64,000 nucleotides of DNA from Paracoccaceae bacterium. GTDB lineage: Bacteria; Pseudomonadota; Alphaproteobacteria; Rhodobacterales; Rhodobacteraceae. Shown in pieces: positions 8,838 through 17,689 of this stretch. A program made the translations under genes and the position numbers. Positions within the stretch are counted from its first letter, which is position 1; every line of letters starts with the position of its first letter. The DNA is taken from assembly GCA_022843025.1 (NCBI GenBank), contig JALHOL010000004.1, positions 124,001 to 188,000 on the forward strand, read 5' to 3'. Under the pieces are notes generated by a model. The model had not been told where the DNA came from. It made no database searches and was given only the letters and a program-made list of their open reading frames with translations.

Positions 8838-9833
8838 TCACTCGGCCGGTTTCACCAGATCGGCCTTTGGCTGATCCTTGGTCTTCCAGAGGGAGAAGAC
8901 CACGCCTGCCGTGAGGATCGCGAAGGTGATGCCCAGCGACCAGCTCGGCGGGAATTTTTCCCAGCCCATGATGTCGGCGATGAAGATCTTGGACCCGATA
9001 AAGACCAGAAGCAGCGACAGCGCGTATTTCAGATAGGCGAAGCGGTGCAGAATGGCCGCCAGCGCGAAGTAGAGGGCGCGCAGGCCGAGGATCGCGAAGA
9101 TGTTCGAGGTATAGACTATGTAGGGGTCGGTGGTGATGGTGAACACTGCCGGCACCGAATCCACCGCGAAAACCAGATCGGCGATTTCGATCAGGATCAG
9201 CGCGATGAAGAGCGGCGTCGCCCAACGCACCATCTTGCCCCCGGCATCGGGTTTGTGGACGAAGAAGTTGTTGCCGTGCAGTTCATCCGTCACGCGGAAG
9301 CGGCGCTTGATGAATTTCAGGACCGGGTTGTTGGCGATGTTGTGGTCGGATTCGCCCACGAACATCATCTTGATGCCGGTGAAGATCAGGAAGACCGCGA
9401 AGACATAGAGCACCCAGCTGTAGGACGCGACGATGGTTGCCCCCAGCCCGATCATGATACCGCGCAGGATGATCACGCCGAGGATACCCCAGAACAGCAC
9501 GCGGTGCTGATAGGCGCGGGGCACGGCGAAGAAGGCGAAGATCAGCGCGATGACAAAGACGTTGTCCATCGCGAGCGTTTTCTCAACGACGAAGGCCGTC
9601 AGATAGTGGGCGGTCGGCTCCCATCCCATCTGCCAATAGACGAAGCCGGAAAAGGCGAGGCCGAGGGTGATGTACATCGCGGAAAGCTTGAGACTTTCGG
9701 CGACGCCGATTTCGTGATCGCCGTCCTTGTGCAGAACGCCGAGGTCGAAGGCGAGCAGCGCCACGACCAGTGTGATGAAGAGCAGCCACATCCATAGCGG
9801 CTTGCCCAGAAACAGAAGAACGAGAAATTCCAT
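8838..9833 (-). CDS. TerC/Alx-family integral membrane protein
   Basis: About 331 residues with some nine hydrophobic segments. Family hallmarks are the acidic membrane motifs in VEKTLAMDNVFVIALIF and IEIADLVFAVDSVPAVF. Alx, the better-known relative, is linked to manganese homeostasis, and TerC to tellurite resistance and metallation of exported enzymes. The chosen ATG (9833, MEFLVLLFLGKP) lies 9 bases from an AAAGG; an ATG two codons upstream is also possible. I looked for a yybP-ykoY manganese riboswitch in the 250 bases upstream and could not find its conserved core. Confidence 0.88.
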   Translation of the reverse strand: MEFLVLLFLGKPLWMWLLFITLVVALLAFDLGVLHKDGDHEIGVAESLKLSAMYITLGLAFSGFVYWQMGWEPTAHYLTAFVVEKTLAMDNVFVIALIFAFFAVPRAYQHRVLFWGILGVIILRGIMIGLGATIVASYSWVLYVFAVFLIFTGIKMMFVGESDHNIANNPVLKFIKRRFRVTDELHGNNFFVHKPDAGGKMVRWATPLFIALILIEIADLVFAVDSVPAVFTITTDPYIVYTSNIFAILGLRALYFALAAILHRFAYLKYALSLLLVFIGSKIFIADIMGWEKFPPSWSLGITFAILTAGVVFSLWKTKDQPKADLVKPAE

Positions 9834-10082
9834 GCCCATTGACCTTTCGAGACACATATTCAACGCGTCTGGAGGTCAGCCAATCACCGGTCCGGGCATG
9901 ACATCGAGACGCACTCGATGCGGTCCGACATGGCGCTGTGAGGCGTCAGAGGGGCCCGGCCCGCTGGCAGAAGGTGGGTATGGGAATGATCGATTCAACC
10001 CCTGCATCGGGGAAAAAATCACGGGCGCGTGATTTGGGCTGAGGGTGCCCCCGTTCCGGCTTGGGCGGGCGCGGGGGCGCGA

Positions 10083-10922
10083 TCAGGTTTCCAACGCGAG
10101 CAGGGAAGCAAGGCCCTGGCGATAGGTGGGATGCAGAAGGGTGATGCCGAGATCGGATTTGATCCGGTCATTCCGGACGCGCTTGCTTTCGGCATAGAAG
10201 CTGCGCGCCATCGGGGTGAGGTCGGCCTGATCATAGGGGATGGCCGGGGGCAGCGGCAGGCCGAGCAGTTCTGCCGCATGGGCGATCACGTCTTCGGGCG
10301 GGGCGGGATCGTCATCGCAGAGGTTGTAGACGGAACCCGGACGGGGGTGCTGCATCGAGGCGGCCAGAACCTGTGCGATGTCATCGACATGAATGCGGCT
10401 GAAGACCTGACCAGGCTTGATGATGCGGCGGGCGGTCCCGTCGCGGACCTTTTCGAAAGGGCCGCGACCGGGGCCATAGATGCCCGCGAGGCGGAAGATG
10501 TGCACCGGCAGGCCGAGGTCGCCCCAAGCGGTTTCGGCGGCCACACGGGCCTGACCGCGCGGGGTGGCGGGGGTGAGGGGGGTATCCTCACTCACCCAGC
10601 CGCCCTGATGATCGCCGTAGACGGCTGTGGTGGAGAGATAGCCCACCCATTCCGGGCGGGCGGCGCGGAGTTCGGTCGCATGGTCGCGCAGGATGGGATC
10701 ACCCGAGACATCCGGGGCGACGGAGGTGAGGATATGACTGGCGCGGGCGAGGGCCGGGGCGAGCGTGCCGGGGAGAAGCAAGGGCTCAACGCCTTCGGCT
10801 GCGAAGGCGCGGGCCCGATCGGCGCTGCGGGTGGTGCCGATGACCACCCAGCCTTGCGGAATGAGAAGGCGGGCGAGGGCCTGCGCGGAATAGCCATGGC
10901 CAATGGAAAGAAGCGTTTTCAT
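10083..10922 (-). CDS. NAD(P)-binding epimerase/dehydratase-like protein (YeeZ-type)
   Basis: A 279-residue extended short-chain dehydrogenase. A Rossmann start (KTLLSIGHGYSAQALARLL) has a relaxed glycine pattern instead of strict GxxGxxG. Then come a TSVAP strand, an STTAVYGDH active-site region (YxxxK-like region degenerate) and a substrate-domain stretch RLAGIYGPGRGPFE. The ATG at 10922 begins the Rossmann strand directly; an upstream extension has no similarity. The function of the YeeZ branch is unknown. It is divergent from amn with a 127-base gap. Confidence 0.75.
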   Translation of the reverse strand: MKTLLSIGHGYSAQALARLLIPQGWVVIGTTRSADRARAFAAEGVEPLLLPGTLAPALARASHILTSVAPDVSGDPILRDHATELRAARPEWVGYLSTTAVYGDHQGGWVSEDTPLTPATPRGQARVAAETAWGDLGLPVHIFRLAGIYGPGRGPFEKVRDGTARRIIKPGQVFSRIHVDDIAQVLAASMQHPRPGSVYNLCDDDPAPPEDVIAHAAELLGLPLPPAIPYDQADLTPMARSFYAESKRVRNDRIKSDLGITLLHPTYRQGLASLLALET

Positions 10923-11049
10923 GGGGCGACTATTTCGCGGCGGACAGCCCTGCGCAAGCTGTTGCAAAGCCTTCACTTGCGGAAACCCCCCCCTTTCGGA
11001 TTAGATGCGTGATCAAATTACGAGTAGCGAAAGAAAAAAGAACAAAGAC

Positions 11050-12528
11050 ATGACCGACGAAGCCCATCCGATTTTGACCCCCGACACGATGGAACCCGAA
11101 GCGTTCCTTGATCCCATTGCCGCTGTTGACCGGCTGGAAGAGCTGTATTTTTCCGCGACTGCCTTTCTGTCGCAGCATTTCACGAAAGCCGTGACGGGGC
11201 AGAAGCCCGCATCGCGCATCCGCGCCTATTACCCCGAAATCCGGCTGACCACGACGAGCCATGTGAAGACCGACTCGCGCCTGTCCTTTGGTCATGTGGC
11301 GGAGCCGGGCACCTATTCCACCACGGTCACGCGGCCTGACCTGTTTCGCAACTACCTGATCCAGCAGATCGAGCTTCTGGTGCGCCATCATGGCCAGCCA
11401 GTGCTGATCGGCCCGTCGGAAACGCCGATCCCGGTGCATTTCGCGGTGGCCGGGAACCCCAAGGTTTCTGTCCCGCAGGAAGGCGTGCTGGAGTTTTCGC
11501 TGCGCGACGTGTTCGATGTGCCGGACCTGGCCACCACGAATGATGACATCGTGAACGGCACGCGACAGGTCCATGCCGATGGATCGCGCCCGCTGGCCCC
11601 GTTCACGGCGCAGCGTGTGGATTATTCGCTGGCCCGGCTGGTGCATTACACCGCAACGGATGCGGCGCATTTCCAGAACCATGTACTGTTCACCAACTAT
11701 CAGTTCTATGTCGATGAGTTTGAGGCCTATGCCCGTGAGGTGCTGGCCGATCCGGCATCGGGCTATACGGCCTTTGTCGCGCCCGGCAATCAGGTGATCG
11801 AAACGCCCGATGGCGCCCTGCATCAGCCCACCAAGATGCCGCAAATGCCGACCTATCACCTGAAGCGGGCGGATGGTCAGGGGATCACGCTGGTCAATAT
11901 CGGCGTCGGCCCGTCCAATGCCAAAACCGCGACCGACCATATCGCCGTGCTGCGCCCGCATGCCTGGTTGATGGTGGGCCATTGCGCTGGCTTGCGGAAT
12001 TCCCAGAGCCTTGGCGATTTCGTGCTGGCCCATGCCTATCTGCGCGAAGATCACGTGCTGGATGACGACCTGCCCATCTGGGTGCCGATTCCTGCGCTGG
12101 CCGAGATCCAGATCGCGCTGGAAGACGCAGTGGAAGAGGTGACCCAGCTTGAGGGGTATGAGCTGAAGCGCATCATGCGGACGGGAACGGTCGCCACCAT
12201 CGACAACCGCAACTGGGAATTGCGTGATCAATCCGGCCCGGTGCAGCGCCTGTCGCAATCGCGGGCAATCGCGCTGGATATGGAAAGCGCCACCATCGCG
12301 GCAAACGGGTTCCGGTTCCGGGTGCCTTATGGCACGCTTTTGTGTGTGTCCGACAAGCCGCTGCATGGTGAGTTGAAGCTGCCCGGCATGGCATCGGAAT
12401 TCTACAAGACGCAGGTCGCGCGGCATTTGCAGATCGGGGTTCGTGCAATGGAGATGTTGCGCGCCATGCCGATCGAACGCATCCACAGCAGAAAGTTGCG
12501 CAGCTTTGACGAAACCGCGTTTCTCTGA
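11050..12528 (+). CDS. amn: AMP nucleosidase
   Basis: About 492 residues. It hydrolyses AMP to adenine and ribose 5-phosphate, controlling adenylate pools. The N-terminal regulatory domain (about residues 25-200) is followed by a phosphorylase-like catalytic domain (about 270-480) with the landmarks VGPSNAKTATDHIAVLRPHA, GHCAGLRNSQ and the DMESATIAANGFRFRVPYGT segment, where the acidic residues contact the ribose and base. I start at the ATG at 11050 (MTDEAHPILTP). An ATG 15 codons upstream is possible; neither has a strong ribosome site. It stands alone between a divergent epimerase-like gene and HU. Confidence 0.92.
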   Translation: MTDEAHPILTPDTMEPEAFLDPIAAVDRLEELYFSATAFLSQHFTKAVTGQKPASRIRAYYPEIRLTTTSHVKTDSRLSFGHVAEPGTYSTTVTRPDLFRNYLIQQIELLVRHHGQPVLIGPSETPIPVHFAVAGNPKVSVPQEGVLEFSLRDVFDVPDLATTNDDIVNGTRQVHADGSRPLAPFTAQRVDYSLARLVHYTATDAAHFQNHVLFTNYQFYVDEFEAYAREVLADPASGYTAFVAPGNQVIETPDGALHQPTKMPQMPTYHLKRADGQGITLVNIGVGPSNAKTATDHIAVLRPHAWLMVGHCAGLRNSQSLGDFVLAHAYLREDHVLDDDLPIWVPIPALAEIQIALEDAVEEVTQLEGYELKRIMRTGTVATIDNRNWELRDQSGPVQRLSQSRAIALDMESATIAANGFRFRVPYGTLLCVSDKPLHGELKLPGMASEFYKTQVARHLQIGVRAMEMLRAMPIERIHSRKLRSFDETAFL

Positions 12529-12590
12529 CCGTGACGGCATGTTTCCGCCATGCCACCCTGCGTAAAGCGGCGGGAACGGGCAGAATGCGC

Positions 12591-12619
12591 TTGATTTGTT
12601 CGGTAAAACAGATTTTAGC
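12591..12619 (+). promoter_or_regulatory. Possible promoter of the HU gene
   Basis: TTGATT, a 17-base spacer and TTTAGC lie 69 bases upstream of the HU start. The -35 is fair, the -10 is weak. Confidence 0.3.
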
Positions 12620-12687
12620 GACGCAAGTCACTTCAAGGACAGGGACAGCCCCGCCTGATATCGGGACCAGTAACGAAGGAACATCAC

Positions 12688-12975
12688 ATGACCAAACCGA
12701 TGACCAAGACCCAGCTTGTAGCCGCTCTCGCCGACCAGATGGGTTCGGACAAGAAAACCGCTGGCGCAGCTTTGGATGCGATTGCCGCAGTGGTGGCAAC
12801 GGAAGTGGCCGCCGGTGGTGCCGTGACGCTGCCGGGTCTGGGCAAGGTCGTTTGCCGCGCACGGCCCGAGCGTCAGGTGCGCAACCCGGCGACCGGCGAA
12901 ACCGTGACCAAGCCCGCTGACAAGCAGGTGAAGTTCTCGATCGCCAAGGCGCTGAAGGACAGCGTCAACGCCTGA
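12688..12975 (+). CDS. hup: HU-family DNA-binding protein
   Basis: A 95-residue histone-like protein. Residues 1-45 form the dimerising helices (TKTQLVAALADQMGSDKKTAGAAL). The beta-arm follows from about residue 50 (LPGLGKVVCRARPERQVRNPATGE), with the conserved RNPxTGE at its tip, which inserts into the minor groove and bends DNA. It is slightly divergent from canonical HU because it has an extended MTKPMTK start. An AAGGA lies upstream of the ATG. It is a single-gene unit with a strong terminator. Confidence 0.93.
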   Translation: MTKPMTKTQLVAALADQMGSDKKTAGAALDAIAAVVATEVAAGGAVTLPGLGKVVCRARPERQVRNPATGETVTKPADKQVKFSIAKALKDSVNA

Positions 12976-13001
12976 CCTGCGGCCTGATGGCCAAGGCAAT
13001 G

Positions 13002-13032
13002 GGCCGCCCCGAAACGGGCGGCCTTTCTTTTT
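13002..13032 (+). terminator. Rho-independent terminator of the HU gene
   Basis: GGCCGCCC / GGGCGGCC 8-bp stem with loop CGAAAC, followed by TTTCTTTTT, 27 bases after the HU stop. Confidence 0.92.
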
Positions 13033-13044
13033 GGGACTCTGACA

Positions 13045-13923
13045 ATGGATCTGCGCGCGCTTTTGATGGGCCTCCTCTTTGCCCTGATGTGGTCATCGGC
13101 TTTCGCCACGGCCCGCATCATCGTGGCCGATGCCGCGCCGCTGGCTACGCTTGCCGCACGCTTCCTGATTTCAGGCCTTCTCGCCGTGGGCGTCGCGCTG
13201 GCGCTGGGCGCGCGCCTCACCCTCACCCGCGCGCAATGGCGTTCTGTCGCGGCCTTCGGCCTTTTGCAGAACGCGGCCTATCTCGGCCTCAACTTCATCG
13301 CCTTGCAATGGGTTGAGGCGTCGCTCGCCGTCATCATCGCCGCCTCCATGCCGCTGATGGTCGCGGCCCTGTCTTGGGTCTTTCGAGGTGAACGTCTTCC
13401 CGCCCTCGGCCTTGCGGGGCTGGCCGCCGGGTTTGCGGGCGTCGCCCTCATCATGGGAACCCGCCTGTCCGGCGGGGCCGACCCGCTGGGCACCGCGCTT
13501 TGCATCCTCGGCGCGCTGGCGCTGGCTGTGGCCACCCTCACCCTGCGCTCCGCCTCCGGCGCGCAGGGCGGGCTCGGCTCGCTCTTGCTGATTGTTGGCC
13601 TGCAGATGCTGGCTGGCTCTGCCGCGCTGGCCGTCATCGCTGCCCTGACGGAACCCTTCCGCCTGACGCCGACCCTGCCGCTCGCGCTCGCCTTCACCTA
13701 CCAGATCTTTATCCCAGGCCTAGCCGCCACGCTGATCTGGTTCGCCCTTGTTCGCCGTATCGGCCCCACACGCGCGGCGACCTACCACTTCCTCAACCCG
13801 GCCTTCGGGACGGCCATCGCGGCGCTTTTGCTGAACGAAACGCTTCGCCTGACCGATATCCTCGGCGCGGCTATTGTCGCCGCAGGCATACTCGCCGTGC
13901 AGTTGTCGCGCCGCGTCCCCTGA
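13045..13923 (+). CDS. EamA/DMT-family transporter
   Basis: A 292-residue inner-membrane protein with ten predicted helices arranged as two five-helix EamA repeats (about residues 5-135 and 150-288). Typical features are LMWSSAFATARIIV at the start of the first repeat and RIGPTRAATYHFLNPAFGTAIAALLLNE near the end of the second. It is presumably a metabolite exporter; the substrate is unknown. Leucine codons are mainly CTC, unlike the CTG-dominated flanks. Its start is only 13 bases after the HU terminator, and it is convergent with the GST gene at a 6-base gap. Confidence 0.88.
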   Translation: MDLRALLMGLLFALMWSSAFATARIIVADAAPLATLAARFLISGLLAVGVALALGARLTLTRAQWRSVAAFGLLQNAAYLGLNFIALQWVEASLAVIIAASMPLMVAALSWVFRGERLPALGLAGLAAGFAGVALIMGTRLSGGADPLGTALCILGALALAVATLTLRSASGAQGGLGSLLLIVGLQMLAGSAALAVIAALTEPFRLTPTLPLALAFTYQIFIPGLAATLIWFALVRRIGPTRAATYHFLNPAFGTAIAALLLNETLRLTDILGAAIVAAGILAVQLSRRVP

Positions 13924-13929
13924 CCTGCC

Positions 13930-14529
13930 CTAACCATTCTCTTCCGCCATCACCTTGCGGAACGCCGCCCGCGCCGCCCCTCGCGCCACCCAGTCGCGGA
14001 TCGCGGGGTCACCGGCCTGCATATCACGGAACCAGTGCCAGGGGGACTGGATCAGGATATCCGCTGCACTGAACCGCTCGCCCAGCAGCCATGGCCCCCG
14101 CGCCAAAGCCGCCGAAATCCGCGCCTCCATCTCCTCTATCCCGCGATAAGTCGCCGTCAGCCACGGATGCGTCAGCCCCGCTGCCTTATGGATCATCACG
14201 GGCTCCATCACCGACCCGTACCAGAACAGCCAAGTCAGATAGGCGCCCCGATCCGCGTCTCCCGGCAACGGTGCCATCTGGCCTTCGGGAAACATGTCGG
14301 TCAGCAGCAGCATGACCGCACCTGTCTCTGTCACCACAGCCCCAGTCTCGTCCACCAGCGCCGGTACCTTCCCCTCGGGATGCGGATTTCCCGGATCGCG
14401 CGCCCCACGCCCGTCTTGACGCGGGATGTCGACGATCCGCAGGTCAACAACATCCGCCACCCCCATCTCTTCCAGCAGCACCCTCACCCGCGTTCCCCGG
14501 CTTAGCGGGGCGTGAAACAGCGTCAGCAT
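13930..14529 (-). CDS. Glutathione S-transferase family protein
   Basis: A 199-residue protein. The N-terminal thioredoxin-like domain (about residues 1-80) has the start LTLFHAPLSRGTRVRVLLEE, with Ser10 in the position of the glutathione-activating residue, the cis-proline loop HPEGKVPALV, and TETGAV for the gamma-glutamyl contact. An all-helical C-terminal domain carries LLGERFSAADILIQSP (N-capping box). The actual substrate is unknown. It is divergently transcribed from a WYL regulator 72 bases away, an arrangement suggesting the regulator controls it. Confidence 0.87.
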   Translation of the reverse strand: MLTLFHAPLSRGTRVRVLLEEMGVADVVDLRIVDIPRQDGRGARDPGNPHPEGKVPALVDETGAVVTETGAVMLLLTDMFPEGQMAPLPGDADRGAYLTWLFWYGSVMEPVMIHKAAGLTHPWLTATYRGIEEMEARISAALARGPWLLGERFSAADILIQSPWHWFRDMQAGDPAIRDWVARGAARAAFRKVMAEENG

Positions 14530-14601
14530 CGGCGTTCTCCTTTGGCTTTTCCGATGCCTCGATTATGCTCTGCCCCTCCTGTCAATTTCCGTCAGCAGCC
14601 T

Positions 14602-15294
14602 ATGCCCCGCTCCGATCGCCTCTTCCGCCTTCTCCATGCCTTGCGCACCCTGCCTGCGCCCGTCACCGCCGAACGGCTGGCCGACGAAACCGGCGTCTCG
14701 CTCCGCTCTCTCTATCGCGATATTGCGGCGCTGCGCGCGGGTGGCGCCTTGATCGACGGCGCCGCAGGCTTCGGTTACACCCTGACTGAAGACCCGGCCC
14801 TTCCCCCCCAGATGTTCACCCGGCTAGAGGTGGAGGCTCTGACCCTCGCCCTCGCCGAACTGCGCCATATCGGGGACCCCACTCTGGCCGCCGCAGCGAA
14901 ATCGGCTCAGGCCAAGATCATCGCCACCCTGCCTGAACGAGTGCAGCGGCAGGCCCTTCATGCCGTGCAGGAAGCCTACCGCTTTGAGAAACGCCCGCCG
15001 TCTCCCCATCTTGCAACCCTGCGCGAGGCGTCATGGGACGAAGCCGAGCTTCGCATCACCTATAACGACAAGGATGGCCGGCAGACCGAGCGGCCCGTCT
15101 GGCCGCTATCCATCGTCTTTCTAGACCGGACGCTGATGCTTTTGGCGTGGTGCACGCTGCGGCAGGATTTCCGCCGCTTCGACCTTGCGCGCATCGGCAC
15201 GGCCACCCGGACGGGCAACAGCTATCGCCCCCGACGCGTGCCGCTTTTGCGCGAATTCCACGCCCGTCTGCGGGGCGGCGGGACGGGCGACTAG
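14602..15294 (+). CDS. YafY-type HTH/WYL-domain transcriptional regulator
   Basis: A 230-residue protein. The N-terminal HTH is at about residues 1-60 (LRTLPAPVTAERLADETGVS, then LRSLYRDIAALRAGG), and the WYL domain at about 130-215 (ITYNDKDGRQTERPVWPLSIVF, LLAWCTLRQDFRRFDLARI), which in this family senses a ligand or nucleic acid. The ATG at 14602 gives normal family length; the open frame to the left lacks similarity. It is most likely a local regulator of the divergent GST gene. It shares the CTC-rich codon choice of its two neighbours. Confidence 0.88.
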   Translation: MPRSDRLFRLLHALRTLPAPVTAERLADETGVSLRSLYRDIAALRAGGALIDGAAGFGYTLTEDPALPPQMFTRLEVEALTLALAELRHIGDPTLAAAAKSAQAKIIATLPERVQRQALHAVQEAYRFEKRPPSPHLATLREASWDEAELRITYNDKDGRQTERPVWPLSIVFLDRTLMLLAWCTLRQDFRRFDLARIGTATRTGNSYRPRRVPLLREFHARLRGGGTGD

Positions 15295-15295
15295 A

Positions 15296-16396
15296 TCAGC
15301 CGATCGCCCCGCGCACCCCACCGGTCTGACCGCGATCCAAGAGCAGGTGGTCCAGCAGCACGCAGGCCATCATCGCCTCGCCCACCGGGACGGCGCGTAT
15401 GCCGACGCAAGGATCGTGGCGGCCCTTGGTGATGAGGTCGATCTCTTCACCCTTGGCGTTGATCGTGCGGCGGGGGGTCAGGATCGATGAGGTGGGTTTC
15501 ACGGCAAAACGGCAGATGACCGGCTGCCCGGTAGAGATGCCGCCAAGGATACCGCCCGCGTGGTTGGACAGAAATTCCGGACCATCCGGCCCCATGCGAA
15601 TCTCATCGGCGTTCTCTACCCCGGTCAGCGCGGCCGAAGCCATGCCATCGCCGATTTCCACAGCCTTGACGGCGTTGATCGACATCATGGCCGAGGCGAG
15701 GTCGCTGTCGAGCTTGCCATAAAGCGGCGCGCCAAGGCCGGAGGGGACGCCTTCGGCCACCACTTCGATTACGGCGCCCACGGAATTGTGCGACTTGCGC
15801 AGGTCATCCAGATAGTCCGCCCAATCGGCAGCGGCGATGGGATCGGGGCACCAGAAGGGGTTGCGATCCACCTCGGCCAGATCGAGACGGGTGCGGTCGA
15901 TACCGCGCGGGCCCATTTGCACCATATAGCCCGTGATACGCAGGCCGGGGGCCAGCCGCGCCAGAACGGCGCGCGCAACAGCGCCCGCAGCCACCCGCGC
16001 CGCGGTTTCCCGCGCGCTGGACCGGCCACCGCCGCGATAATCGCGCAGGCCGTATTTCTGATGATAGGTGATGTCGGCATGGCCAGGGCGGAAGGCCTGC
16101 GCGATATCTCCGTAATCCTTGGACCGCTGGTCGGTGTTTTCGATCATCAGCTGGATCGGAGTGCCGGTCGTGACGCCTTCGAACACGCCCGACAGGATGC
16201 GCACCTCATCGGGTTCCTTGCGTTGGGTGGTGAACTTGTTCTGGCCCGGCTTGCGCTTGTCCATCCAGGGCTGAATGTCAGCCTCCGACAGGGCAATGCC
16301 GGGCGGCACGCCATCAACCGTGCAGCCCAGCGCTGGGCCATGGCTTTCGCCCCAGGTGGTGACCCGGAAGATATGGCCGAAGGTGTTGAAGGACAT
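15296..16396 (-). CDS. aroC: Chorismate synthase
   Basis: A 366-residue FMN-dependent enzyme converting EPSP to chorismate, the last shared step of aromatic amino acid synthesis. Signature regions are visible: [18 protein letters not shown] at residues 17-34, [31 protein letters not shown], and the C-terminal [17 protein letters not shown]. The ATG at 16396 ([10 protein letters not shown]) matches the family N-terminus; the frame upstream is a shadow. It is convergent with the WYL regulator (1 base apart) and divergent from the thiamine operon. Confidence 0.97.
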   Translation of the reverse strand: MSFNTFGHIFRVTTWGESHGPALGCTVDGVPPGIALSEADIQPWMDKRKPGQNKFTTQRKEPDEVRILSGVFEGVTTGTPIQLMIENTDQRSKDYGDIAQAFRPGHADITYHQKYGLRDYRGGGRSSARETAARVAAGAVARAVLARLAPGLRITGYMVQMGPRGIDRTRLDLAEVDRNPFWCPDPIAAADWADYLDDLRKSHNSVGAVIEVVAEGVPSGLGAPLYGKLDSDLASAMMSINAVKAVEIGDGMASAALTGVENADEIRMGPDGPEFLSNHAGGILGGISTGQPVICRFAVKPTSSILTPRRTINAKGEEIDLITKGRHDPCVGIRAVPVGEAMMACVLLDHLLLDRGQTGGVRGAIG

Positions 16397-16568
16397 GCCT
16401 GGCTGCTCCGTCTGATCCGGGTTCGTCCATAGGCCAATCGAACGCAACGCGCAAAGCCCTTTCACCTTGGCAGAATCATCCTTGCAGCCTTGCCAGCCTG
16501 CGTTGCGCGCAAACGGAGCTGACCAATTCCCCCTTGCACCTGCCGGACCTTTGCCTATCTTGGCTGAA

Positions 16569-16650
16569 ACCTCGGGGTGCCTGGTGACAGGCTGAGATGC
16601 GAAAGCGGACCCGTTGAACCTGAACCGGATCATACCGGCGGAGGGAAGGT
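16569..16650 (+). promoter_or_regulatory. TPP riboswitch (THI element) of thiBPQ
   Basis: The conserved blocks are present in order: CGGGGTGCC, GGCTGAGATGCG, ACCCGTTGAACCTGAACCGG, ATCATACCGGCGGAGGGAAG. ACCT (16569) and AGGT (16647) can close the P1 stem. It ends 49 bases before the thiB start. It should reduce expression when thiamine diphosphate is bound, most likely by blocking initiation of translation, since no U-run hairpin follows. Confidence 0.97.
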
Positions 16651-16699
16651 GCATGGAATCCTCCATCCCCGACCTGTCCCGTCGCACATGGAGAATGAC

Positions 16700-17689
16700 A
16701 TGAAGACGTCCATCCTTGCGCTGGGTTTTGCCACCGTTGCCACTATGGCCGCGGCGCAGGACAAGCCCGTGCTGACTGTTCTGACCTATGACAGTTTCAC
16801 CGCCGAATGGGGCCCCGGCCCGGCGGTGGAAACGGCGTTCGAGGCGACCTGCGCCTGCGATCTGCAATTCGTGGCGGCGGGCGATGGTGCGGCGTTGCTG
16901 GCGCGGATTCAGATGGAGGGGGCGGCGTCGGAGGCAGATGTCGTGCTGGGGCTGGATACCAACCTGACGGCTGCCGCCACGGCGACGGGCCTGTTCGCGC
17001 CGCATGGGCAGGGGTGGAAGAACAGCCTGCCGGTGGCTTTCGATGACCCGACCTTCCTGCCCTATGACTGGGGCTGGTTTGCCTTTGTGCATGACAAGGC
17101 AAAGCTGCCCACGCCGCCGAAGAATTTCGAAGAGCTGGCTGCGTCAGACGTGAAGATCATCATTCAGGACCCCCGGTCATCCACCCCCGGGCTGGGGCTG
17201 CTGATGTGGGTGAAGGCCGCCTATGGCGACAAGGCGGGGGCGATCTGGGAAGGGCTGGCGGACAATATCGTGACGGTGACGCCGGGCTGGTCTGAGGCCT
17301 ATGGGCTGTTTCTGGAGGGTGAGGCGGACATGGTGCTGTCCTACACCACATCGCCCGCCTATCACCTGATTGCCGAGGAAGACGCCAGCAAGGCGGCGGC
17401 ACCTTTCAGCGAAGGGCATTATTTGCAGGTCGAGGTGGCAGGCAAGCTGGCGGCGACGGATCAGCCGGAACTGGCGGATGCCTTTTTGGCCTTTATGGGG
17501 ACCGAGGCGTTCCAGTCGGTGATCCCGACGACGAACTGGATGTATCCGGCAGTGACACCTGCGGCGGGGTTGCCGGCGGGGTTTGAGACGCTGATCACGC
17601 CCGCAACATCACTCCTGCTGACGGCAGATGAGGCATTGGCCGCACGCGAGGGGGCGCTGGCCGAATGGCAAGCCGCGCTGGCACGCTGA
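16700..17689 (+). CDS. thiB: Thiamine ABC transporter, periplasmic binding protein
   Basis: A 329-residue protein with a signal peptide ([20 protein letters not shown], cleavage about residue 18-19). The mature body has family features such as [16 protein letters not shown], the LGLDTNL segment, [24 protein letters not shown] and PTTNWMYPA. It captures thiamine or its phosphates in the periplasm for ThiPQ. The ATG at 16700 has GGAG 6 bases upstream; an ATG four codons earlier is also in frame. It is the first gene of the riboswitch-controlled operon and overlaps thiP by 25 bases. Confidence 0.94.
   Translation: MKTSILALGFATVATMAAAQDKPVLTVLTYDSFTAEWGPGPAVETAFEATCACDLQFVAAGDGAALLARIQMEGAASEADVVLGLDTNLTAAATATGLFAPHGQGWKNSLPVAFDDPTFLPYDWGWFAFVHDKAKLPTPPKNFEELAASDVKIIIQDPRSSTPGLGLLMWVKAAYGDKAGAIWEGLADNIVTVTPGWSEAYGLFLEGEADMVLSYTTSPAYHLIAEEDASKAAAPFSEGHYLQVEVAGKLAATDQPELADAFLAFMGTEAFQSVIPTTNWMYPAVTPAAGLPAGFETLITPATSLLLTADEALAAREGALAEWQAALAR

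Noticed and set aside
9834-10080. yybP-ykoY manganese riboswitch upstream of the terC-family gene
   Set aside because: Expected from the gene family, but the conserved loops could not be found on the minus strand.
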